In this document: positions 1 through 4,803 of the stretch, one piece after another
Numbering within the stretch: position 1 is the first letter of the stretch
Layout of the letters: each line of letters begins with the position of its first letter
Assembly (NCBI GenBank): GCA_020025345.1
Contig: JAHHSH010000088.1
Span: 1 to 5,315, forward strand
Direction of reading: 5' to 3'
Source: Oscillospiraceae bacterium
GTDB taxonomy: Bacteria > Bacillota > Clostridia > Oscillospirales > Oscillospiraceae
Length of the DNA stretch: 5,315 nucleotides
Made by a program: the position numbers and the translations under genes
The notes under the pieces: model-generated
Database searches by the model: none
Seen by the model: the letters and a program-made list of their open reading frames with translations, nothing else
What the model was told of the DNA's origin: nothing

Positions 1-30
1 GCAACACCCAGCTATTTCGTGGTGAAGTGA
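1..30 (+). CDS. possible 3' end of an upstream gene (last 9 codons)
   Basis: Reading from base 1 in frame 1 gives ATPSYFVVK followed by TGA at 28-30. A perfect 12-bp hairpin begins 10 bases after this stop, a typical distance for a gene end. Nine residues carry no family information. Frame 3 is also open across the edge and runs to a TGA at 159-161, but it reads straight through the hairpins and has an improbable composition, so frame 1 is preferred. This is an inference from position only and depends on sequence left of the window. Confidence 0.28.
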   Translation, partial: ATPSYFVVK

Positions 31-40
31 CAAAAATTTA

Positions 41-73
41 CCTCCGGGGCAGCCCCAAAAACTGCCCCGGAGG
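41..73. terminator. 12-bp GC-rich hairpin, possible terminator or leader stem
   Basis: Bases 41-52 (CCTCCGGGGCAG) are perfectly complementary to 62-73, with a 9-base loop CCCCAAAAA. On the + strand the stem is followed by GGCGGCC rather than a T-run, so it is a poor classical terminator in that direction. On the - strand it is followed by TAAATTTTTG, a weak T-tract. It could mark the end of the upstream gene, block antisense transcription, or be the first stem of a structured leader for the gene at 158. The stem is certain; the role is not. Confidence 0.5.
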
Positions 74-142
74 GGCGGCCTTTGGGGTTCCCTGGAGACG
101 CCCGGCACAGGGAAGCGATGACGACTTCCCACCACCCATCCC
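53..142 (+). promoter_or_regulatory. structured leader with competing helices upstream of the YibE/F gene
   Basis: Several complementary segments lie between the first hairpin and the ribosome binding site. TTCCCTG (88-94) pairs with CAGGGAA (108-114). GGGAAG (110-115), which overlaps that second arm, pairs instead with CTTCCC (125-130), so the two helices are mutually exclusive. CCCCAAA in the loop of the upstream hairpin (53-59) is complementary to TTTGGGG (81-87), which would make a pseudoknot. GGGCG (73-77) can also pair with CGCCC (99-103). I match this to no riboswitch class I know. No clear promoter hexamers are seen here. A regulatory role is inferred; the arms are seen directly. Confidence 0.35.
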
Positions 143-157
143 AAAGGAGAAAACAGT

Positions 158-1345
158 ATGAAACAAGCAAAACAGCCAAAACAGCCGCGAACCCTAAAAA
201 TTGATTTCCAATGGAAGCAGGTGCTCCCGCTTTTGTTGGCGGTGGTGCTGACTGCATTGGCAGCCGTTTGGGCCAATCAACCGCAAGATGGCGAGGCGGC
301 TACTTCGGCCAGCCTAAAGGAATTTGTCCCGGCGAAGGTAGTGTCGGTGCTGGAGGAAGATCTGGCACCGGACACATGGACAGAGGGACTGCGGCTGGGC
401 CATCAAGTGCTGGCGGTGCAGCTGCAGGGCGGCGAATTTAAGGGGCAGGTCTTGGATGCGGCAAACTTCCTCAGCGCCTACTATAATATTGATGTAAAGG
501 CCGGGGATCGCGTGCTGGTTCGTCTGGATGTGGACGAGGTCGGCCAGCCCTATATCATCTCTGTCTACAACTACTATCGTCTGCCGGTCATGGTAGGGCT
601 GATCGTGGTGTTCTTTGCACTGCTGTTGCTGTTGGGAAGAGGGAAGGGCCTGCGGGCCCTGCTGGGACTTCTCTTTACATTGGGCGCTCTTTGGTATCTG
701 CTGATTCCGCTCCTGCGGCGCGGCTGGCCTACCATTCCAAGCACGATCCTCATCGTGGCGTTAACGGCGGCGGTGACGCTGATCCTGCTGACAGGGTACA
801 CCCGTAAGACGCTCTGCGCCGTGATCGGCTGTATCGGCGGCGTAGCGGCAGCGGGTCTGATGGCAGGATTGGTAGGAACCATCACACCAATCAACGCCTT
901 TCAGATGCCGGAGGCGGAGGACCTGGTGCTCCGTGCGGCGGATGATGGATTGAAAATCAGTGGATTGCTGGTTAGCGGAATCCTCATTTCTTCGCTGGGC
1001 GCAGTGATGGATGTGGCTATGTCCATCGCCTCTGCCTGCAGTGAGCTGGTAGCGGTGAATCCGAAGATGGATCGCAAGCAGGTGTTCCGTTCCGGAATGA
1101 ATATCGGCAGAGATGCCATGGGCACCATGGCCAACACGCTGATTCTGGCCTTTACCGGTGCGTCCCTCAATACGCTGATCCTGTTTCAGGTATTCGACTA
1201 TCCTGTCATCCAGCTGCTGAACACCGATATGCTGGTGATTGAACTGATGCAGGGAATATCCGGTTCCATCGGCATTTTGCTGACGGTTCCTCTGGTGGCG
1301 GCGGTCAGTGCATGGCTCATGCCGTTCAAGGATCGGAAAAAGTGA
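158..1345 (+). CDS. YibE/F family multi-pass membrane protein
   Basis: A 395-residue integral membrane protein of the YibE/F family (Pfam YibE_F); the biochemical function of the family is not established. After a basic N-terminus there is a hydrophobic segment at about 22-40, then an extracytoplasmic domain of about 100 residues (41-141) rich in beta-type sequence. Seven more hydrophobic segments follow, near 143-160, 165-183, 194-212, 218-240, 269-293, 326-343 and 366-388. The family signature is clear in the C-terminal half: GAVMDVAMSIAS (281-292) and SGMNIGRDAMGTMANT (312-327), with buried acidic residues D285, E296, D319 and E362. Length is normal for the single-gene Firmicutes form. The ATG is preceded by AAAGGAG at 143-149 with an 8-base gap. 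The exported surface protein 80 bases downstream is probably co-transcribed. A transport or envelope role is plausible from topology but is inference. Confidence 0.93.
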   Translation: MKQAKQPKQPRTLKIDFQWKQVLPLLLAVVLTALAAVWANQPQDGEAATSASLKEFVPAKVVSVLEEDLAPDTWTEGLRLGHQVLAVQLQGGEFKGQVLDAANFLSAYYNIDVKAGDRVLVRLDVDEVGQPYIISVYNYYRLPVMVGLIVVFFALLLLLGRGKGLRALLGLLFTLGALWYLLIPLLRRGWPTIPSTILIVALTAAVTLILLTGYTRKTLCAVIGCIGGVAAAGLMAGLVGTITPINAFQMPEAEDLVLRAADDGLKISGLLVSGILISSLGAVMDVAMSIASACSELVAVNPKMDRKQVFRSGMNIGRDAMGTMANTLILAFTGASLNTLILFQVFDYPVIQLLNTDMLVIELMQGISGSIGILLTVPLVAAVSAWLMPFKDRKK

Positions 1346-1410
1346 TGTGTCTTGGAAGAAAGACCCAATGGAACAATAACGCCATCCAAAATAGCCAAAG
1401 TGCCATATAG

Positions 1411-1417
1411 AAGGAGG
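1411..1417 (+). promoter_or_regulatory. ribosome binding site deciding a GTG start
   Basis: AAGGAGG lies 8 bases before GTG at 1426. This near-perfect anti-16S match fixes the unusual GTG start. The next in-frame ATG is codon 10 (1453), inside the signal peptide, and using it would remove the positively charged n-region. Confidence 0.85.
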
Positions 1418-1425
1418 CTTTTTAA

Positions 1426-2517
1426 GTGAAAATAACGAGAATAAAACAACTGATGCGCGGTGCCTTTGCGCTGGTTCTGGTATGCTTTCTGCTGCCTGTA
1501 ACTGCGCTGGCTGCCGAATTCAGTGTGGACAGTATGCAGTTGGGGCCGAAAGGCTTTACCACGCAGCTGGGAGGTATGGATCGAGCACAGAGCGTGAATC
1601 TGGCAGAGTATAAGACCGATGGCAAGGCCGGGACCGGCAGCATTTCCTGGGACCCTGCCACCCAGACCATTACGCTGGATAATGCCCAGCCTGTGGCGAA
1701 CGACGAGACAGTGGCCGTTCTGGACTTTAACTGTGAGCCGCTGGAGACCATTACGCTTCACCTCAAGGGCGAGAATGTGATTAACACCACCGGCAATCCC
1801 AATGCAGACGCGCTGCGTTTCGATACCAATGTGATCATCGAGGCAGAGCCGGATGCTTCTTTGGAGATTGTGGGCGACCGAAACGGCATCTATATGCCGA
1901 GCGGTACGCTGACGGTGAAGAGCGGTACGGTGAAGATCGACGTCAAGGGTACTGGTCTTAATGTGGGGAAGGACATCGTGCTGGAGAAGGATGCAGTGCT
2001 GGATGTGACGTCTCATGAGGACGCTGCCATTCTGGCAGTGAACGGTACCGTGCAGATTGGTTCCGGTAAGGTGTCGGTCTGCTCCGCATCCAAGGTTCCC
2101 GCCATTGTGGGACGTACCAGTGGTGTGACAGATACCGCCGAGCGTGCAAAAGATCATATCGTTCTGGCGGAGGGTTTGCAGGCCAAGGGCTACAAGATCG
2201 TGACCGGTCAGTGGCAGGAGGCAGGCGACAGTACCTTCTATGCAGATACGGTCTTTGCACCGGAGAAGACTGCGCTGGATGAAAACGGCTTACTGCCGAA
2301 TGGTACCAAGGTACCCAGCAAGGTGCAGATCACGGTCAGCGATGAAAAGCCGGTAGATCCCGAGAAGCCTGTGAATCCGGAAAATCCCGAGAATCCCCAG
2401 AACCCCGATTCTCCTCAATCCGGAGATAAAATGCCGATGACAATGCTCATCGTATTGCTGGTCGTTTCTGCGGTGGCAATCTGTGTGCTGGTTATCTGCA
2501 AGCGAAGAAAGGCCTAA
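1426..2517 (+). CDS. exported surface protein with carbohydrate-binding-type beta-helix domain and sorting-like C-terminus
   Basis: A 363-residue secreted protein. Residues 1-30 are a signal peptide: basic KITRIKQLMR, hydrophobic 13-28, and likely cleavage after ALA (29) or A30. Residues 70-230 show short strand-like repeats (GSISWDPATQTITLDNA at 71-87, ITLHLKGENVI at 109-119, then successive I/V-x-I-x rungs to about 218). This is the pattern of the DUF4353 'carbohydrate-binding domain-containing' family, related to Cthe_2159-like beta-helix proteins; the assignment is from pattern, not a search. Residues 306-328 form a Pro/Glu/Asn linker of PEN-type repeats. The tail is SPQSGD (329-334), a hydrophobic segment at about 338-358, and KRRKA, arranged like a sortase signal but with Ser where Thr is expected. 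It is therefore anchored in the membrane or wall, facing out. No catalytic motif is recognised. It follows the YibE/F gene with no terminator between and has its own terminator at 2545-2579. Confidence 0.82.
   Translation: MKITRIKQLMRGAFALVLVCFLLPVTALAAEFSVDSMQLGPKGFTTQLGGMDRAQSVNLAEYKTDGKAGTGSISWDPATQTITLDNAQPVANDETVAVLDFNCEPLETITLHLKGENVINTTGNPNADALRFDTNVIIEAEPDASLEIVGDRNGIYMPSGTLTVKSGTVKIDVKGTGLNVGKDIVLEKDAVLDVTSHEDAAILAVNGTVQIGSGKVSVCSASKVPAIVGRTSGVTDTAERAKDHIVLAEGLQAKGYKIVTGQWQEAGDSTFYADTVFAPEKTALDENGLLPNGTKVPSKVQITVSDEKPVDPEKPVNPENPENPQNPDSPQSGDKMPMTMLIVLLVVSAVAICVLVICKRRKA
2341..2409 (+). repeat. Pro-Glu-Asn linker repeats within the surface protein
   Basis: The codons for residues 306-328 encode a run of degenerate 3-residue units (EKP, NPE, NPQ, NPD), giving an imperfect repeat of the form gag/gaa-aat-ccc. 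Such acidic proline-rich linkers usually span the cell wall between a surface domain and a C-terminal anchor. Repeats of this kind may vary in copy number between strains. Confidence 0.7.
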
Positions 2518-2544
2518 GTGTTGCCGATGAGCAGCAGACCATAG

Positions 2545-2580
2545 AAAATGCGGACAGCCGAAAAGGCTGTCCGCATTTTT
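2545..2580. terminator. intrinsic terminator after the surface protein gene (bidirectional)
   Basis: A perfect 15-bp stem, AAAATGCGGACAGCC (2545-2559) against 2565-2579, with loop GAAAA. The + strand side ends in TTTTT and the - strand side reads CATTTT. It lies 27 bases past the stop at 2517. It should end + strand transcription and may also catch - strand read-through from the right. Confidence 0.93.
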
Positions 2581-2632
2581 GCGTAGAGGATTCGCTTGGA
2601 TGGATATAGCCATGCAGTAAAAACTATAGGAA

Positions 2633-2670
2633 AAGCCCCGTTCGCCTTTCTGACGAACGGGGCTTACTTT
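2633..2670. terminator. intrinsic terminator for the minus-strand operon (possibly bidirectional)
   Basis: A perfect 12-bp stem, AAGCCCCGTTCG (2633-2644) against 2654-2665, with loop CCTTTCTGA. On the - strand the stem runs into GCTTTTCC, a usable T-tract; on the + strand it is followed by the looser ACTTTATTTGATTT. It sits about 70 bases downstream of the stop of the small membrane protein gene (2736). Apart from this and the terminator at 2545-2580, I see nothing in the convergent gap 2518-2735. Confidence 0.85.
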
Positions 2671-2735
2671 ATTTGATTTAAAAGAGACACTCCACAGATG
2701 TGAAACCGCATCCACAGTGCTGAAGAGCAGCGGAA

Positions 2736-3221
2736 TTATTGAGGATTTTCTGCCGGAGCGGAAGTCTCTGCGTTGACCGCTGCTGTCACTGTTGAGGAGA
2801 CCGTTTCCTTGGCTGCGGCATCGGCACGTCCGGCAGCATAGGCCGAATTTTTGGCGTCCTCCAACTGCTGGGCGTGTTTCTTTTCCACGGCAGCGGCAGC
2901 CTTTTCCGTACGGCGCTTACGAATACGGTTCGCGATGGAGCGATAGCTGCAAAAGAGGATTAGCGCTGCCATCAGCACAAGACCGATCCAACCGGGAATG
3001 CGAATATGCCAGAAGTCGTGAATGGTGAAGTGCTCGTAGAGCATCCCCAGATAGTAGAGAAACAATCCGCCTACAATGGAGAGAATGCCCAAGATCAGCT
3101 CTATCACCGCCCAAACACGGTGTTTTTTATGCTGAAAGAGGCCGAGAAGCAACAGCGCCGCCGCTGCCAGAAACAGTGCCGGAGACTGGGCATAGAGAAT
3201 ATAAGCCAAATTATCCATCAT
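2736..3221 (-). CDS. small three-helix membrane protein with charged Ala-rich cytoplasmic tail, unknown function
   Basis: A 161-residue protein of no family I recognise. Hydrophobic segments lie at about 12-29, 37-61 and 76-93. The HKKHR turn (31-35) and the strongly basic RIRKRR stretch (99-104) predict an outside N-terminus and an inside C-terminus by the positive-inside rule. The extracytoplasmic loop 62-75 (YEHFTIHDFWHIRI) holds three His spaced four apart (64, 68, 72). The tail 105-161 is rich in Ala, Lys and Glu, probably helical up to about 140, then low-complexity Ser/Thr/Ala/Pro. Two ATGs are adjacent; the first, 11 bases after AAAGGCGG (3240-3233), fits better. The gene lies 39 bases after the hydantoinase stop with no terminator between, suggesting an operon. 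It could be an accessory or scaffold protein; its size does not match known pyrimidine or hydantoin transporters. Confidence 0.8.
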   Translation of the reverse strand: MMDNLAYILYAQSPALFLAAAALLLLGLFQHKKHRVWAVIELILGILSIVGGLFLYYLGMLYEHFTIHDFWHIRIPGWIGLVLMAALILFCSYRSIANRIRKRRTEKAAAAVEKKHAQQLEDAKNSAYAAGRADAAAKETVSSTVTAAVNAETSAPAENPQ

Positions 3222-3260
3222 GGTAGATTGTACCGCCTTTCTTTTGAGGGAAAACAGTGC

Positions 3261-4637
3261 TTAGAGCGCATTTTTGCCGCGGATGAGATATTGTCCGTCG
3301 CCCTCCTGCGCCAGCACTGTGCCGTGGTTTACGGCCAACTTGCCGCGCAGCCAGACCTGTTCGATGCCGCCGCGTGTCACGAAGCCTTCAAAGGGCGTGT
3401 AGCCTGCCCGACCGACCATATCCTCGCCGCGGATCACATGGTCGGCCTGGGGATCGTAGATGACCAGATCGGCATCGCTGCCGAGACGGAGAATGCCCTT
3501 GCGGGGGAAGAGACCGTAGAGCCGTGCCGGGTTCTCCGAGAGCGTCTTGCACATGGTGGCAAGGGAAATCTTCCGTGTCGTCACGCCGAAGGAATAGATC
3601 AGCTCGCCCCGTGTCTCCACGCCGGGCACGCCGCCGGGAATGGCGGTGAAGTCGTCCCGCCCCCGCGCCTTCTGCTCTGCGGTAAAGCTGCAGTGGTCGG
3701 TGGAGATGGTCTGGATTTCGCCGCGGCGCAGACCCTGCCACAGAACTTTTTGATTTTCACTCTTGCGGATCGGGGGAGCGCACACATAGCCTGCGGCTTT
3801 AGTAAAGTCCTCATTGTCATAGACGCTCTCGTCCAGCAGCAGGTACTGGGGGCAGGTCTCCACATACACGGTCTGGCCGCGCTTGCGCGCGGCTTCCACC
3901 TCTCGGAGGGCCGCTGCGGAAGTGAGGTGAACAATGATGACCGGCGCATCGGCGGCCTGCGCAATGCGAAGCAGCCGTGCCACGGCCTCGGCCTCCAGAT
4001 AGTCGGGGCGCGTCTGCGGATGAGAGCTGACACCCAGCTGGCCGCTGGTCTTCTTTTCGGCAATCAGTGCATCGATGACGCCGCTGTTCTCGCAGTGTAC
4101 GCCGCAGATACCGCCCTTTTCCTTCAGCTTTTTCAAGACGTGGTAGATGGTGCTGTCGTCCAGCATCATGGCGGGGTAAGTCATATACATCTTGAAAGAG
4201 GAGATACCGGCGGCATACATATCATCCAGTTCTGCCTCAATGGTCTCGTTCCAGTCGTCGATGGTCATGTGGAAGCTGTAGTCGCAGCAGGCGCGGCCAT
4301 CGGCCTTTTCATGCCAGCGCTGCAAACCGGTGTGCAGTGTCTCGCCCTTGTTAGGGCAGGCAAAATCCACCACTGTGGTGGTGCCGCCACGCAGCGCTGC
4401 ACGAGAGCCGGAGGCAAAGTCGTCGGCAGTAACAGTGCCGGCAACCTCCAGATCAAAGTGGGTGTGGGCGTCGATAAAGCCGGGCATCAGCAGCTTCCCA
4501 GTGACGTCCACCACCTGCGCGCCCGGTGCAGACAGGTTTCGCCCCACAGCAGCGATCTTCTCGCCGTCTACCAGTATATCGGCTCGTTTTGTTCCGTGAC
4601 CGGAGACCACTGTGCCGCCCTTAAATAGAAGCTTCAT
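3261..4637 (-). CDS. hydA: dihydropyrimidinase/hydantoinase-family cyclic amidohydrolase
   Basis: A cytoplasmic zinc amidohydrolase of 458 residues, normal for dihydropyrimidinases and D-hydantoinases, which open cyclic ureides such as 5,6-dihydrouracil (to N-carbamoyl-beta-alanine) or 5-substituted hydantoins. The binuclear metal site is intact: H58 and H60 in DAHTHFD, K149 in SFKMYMTY (the lysine carbamylated in this family), H181 in GVHCEN, H237 in VHLTSA, and D314 in STDHCSF. Y154, just after K149, matches the conserved active-site tyrosine. CAPPIR (286-291) and PGGVPGVETR (334-343) are further family segments, and a small C-terminal beta domain follows. The ATG at 4637 is chosen over upstream in-frame ATGs at 4646 and 4676 because AGAGAGG (4653-4647) lies 9 bases before it, and residue 1 then matches the family N-terminus (MKLLFKGGTVV). 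No pyrimidine reductase, carbamoylase or purine-degradation partner is in the window, so the substrate is open; the symbol denotes the family. Confidence 0.93.
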   Translation of the reverse strand: MKLLFKGGTVVSGHGTKRADILVDGEKIAAVGRNLSAPGAQVVDVTGKLLMPGFIDAHTHFDLEVAGTVTADDFASGSRAALRGGTTTVVDFACPNKGETLHTGLQRWHEKADGRACCDYSFHMTIDDWNETIEAELDDMYAAGISSFKMYMTYPAMMLDDSTIYHVLKKLKEKGGICGVHCENSGVIDALIAEKKTSGQLGVSSHPQTRPDYLEAEAVARLLRIAQAADAPVIIVHLTSAAALREVEAARKRGQTVYVETCPQYLLLDESVYDNEDFTKAAGYVCAPPIRKSENQKVLWQGLRRGEIQTISTDHCSFTAEQKARGRDDFTAIPGGVPGVETRGELIYSFGVTTRKISLATMCKTLSENPARLYGLFPRKGILRLGSDADLVIYDPQADHVIRGEDMVGRAGYTPFEGFVTRGGIEQVWLRGKLAVNHGTVLAQEGDGQYLIRGKNAL

Positions 4638-4646
4638 GTCATCCAT

Positions 4647-4653
4647 CCTCTCT
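4647..4653 (-). promoter_or_regulatory. ribosome binding site deciding the hydantoinase start
   Basis: AGAGAGG read on the minus strand sits 9 bases before the ATG at 4637. It abuts the alternative ATG at 4646 with no spacing and lies downstream of the ATG at 4676, so neither of those can use it. Confidence 0.7.
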
Positions 4654-4664
4654 GAATCGGCAGA

Positions 4665-4681
4665 CCGGGACAGCATCCCGG
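4665..4681 (-). other. short leader hairpin in the hydantoinase 5' untranslated region
   Basis: CCGGGA (4665-4670) and TCCCGG (4676-4681) form a perfect 6-bp GC-rich stem with a 5-base loop. It starts 11 bases upstream of the ribosome binding site on the minus strand and has no following T-run, so it is not a terminator. It might stabilise the 5' end of the transcript or be incidental. Confidence 0.4.
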
Positions 4682-4685
4682 GCGC

Positions 4686-4699
4686 AAATCACTTGATTT
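4686..4699. promoter_or_regulatory. 14-base dyad at the predicted hydantoinase transcription start
   Basis: AAATCA-CT-TGATTT is a perfect 6+6 inverted repeat. It lies immediately downstream of the predicted start site (about 4700 on the minus strand), a position where a bound repressor would block the promoter. The operator role is inferred; the symmetry is seen directly. Confidence 0.4.
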
Positions 4700-4706
4700 T
4701 AGTGCC

Positions 4707-4738
4707 ATTGTATCATAGTAGATAGGAAAAATCTACAA
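4707..4738 (-). promoter_or_regulatory. candidate sigma-A promoter for the hydantoinase operon
   Basis: On the minus strand the sequence TATGATACAAT (4717-4707) contains TGA-TACAAT, an extended -10 element with five of six consensus bases. An A/T-rich stretch with TTGTAG (4738-4733) lies upstream, but its spacing to TACAAT (20) is long and to the overlapping TATGAT (15) is short, so the -35 is weak. Transcription would begin near 4700, giving a leader of about 63 bases before the ATG at 4637. It is the best promoter candidate in the 166-base gap. Confidence 0.5.
4718..4736. promoter_or_regulatory. GTAGAT-N7-ATCTAC dyad overlapping the hydantoinase promoter
   Basis: GTAGAT (4718-4723) and ATCTAC (4731-4736) are exact inverted repeats separated by seven bases, centred at 4727. 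They span the region between the putative -35 and -10. Its size and position suit a dimeric transcription factor, and its centre is about 34 bases from the dyad at 4686-4699. No regulator is encoded in the window. Confidence 0.4.
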
Positions 4739-4765
4739 AAAGAGGAGCTTTCTGGATAGATAAAA

Positions 4766-4797
4766 GTCCCTCTGCAATTGAAGAACTGCAGAGGGAC
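4766..4797 (-). terminator. intrinsic terminator of the gene entering from the right edge
   Basis: GTCCCTCTGCA (4766-4776) pairs perfectly with 4787-4797 around a 10-base loop. On the minus strand the stem begins 6 bases after the stop codon at 4804 and runs into CTTTTATC. It separates this gene from the hydantoinase operon, supporting independent transcription of the latter. On the + strand the stem is followed by AAAAATTT and would not terminate. Confidence 0.88.
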
Positions 4798-4803
4798 AAA
4801 AAT

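Noticed and set aside
3..161. Frame-3 reading on the + strand that ends in TGA overlapping the ATG of the YibE/F gene (ATGA), resembling translational coupling
   Set aside because: It reads through a 12-bp hairpin and further inverted repeats, with an improbable Gly/Pro/Arg-rich composition. The YibE/F gene has its own good ribosome binding site.
1346..1425. Possible separate promoter for the surface protein gene (TTGGAA near 1352, AATAAC about 18 bases on)
   Set aside because: The -10 match is poor and no better pair is visible. Read-through from the YibE/F gene is the simpler reading.
1474..1488. Cys at residue 20 of the surface protein as a lipoprotein cysteine
   Set aside because: The preceding residues LVLV do not fit a lipobox, which needs Gly, Ala or Ser before the Cys. 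A normal signal peptidase I site (ALA-A) follows.
1198..2157. 319-codon open frame on the - strand, opposite the surface protein and the end of the YibE/F gene
   Set aside because: It crosses two well-supported + strand genes, is rich in His, Cys and Arg as expected of an antisense shadow, and has no family features.
3006..4628. 540-codon open frame on the + strand, antisense to the hydantoinase and running into the small membrane protein gene
   Set aside because: It is the mirror of a real gene with intact catalytic motifs. Its translation has no recognisable domain, it shows no good ribosome binding site, and long antisense frames are common opposite GC-rich coding sequence.
4638..4676. 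Upstream in-frame ATG starts (4676 and 4646) for the hydantoinase
   Set aside because: The start at 4676 has no ribosome binding site and lies in a hairpin, and the one at 4646 directly abuts AGAGAGG. The start at 4637 has correct spacing and the family N-terminus.
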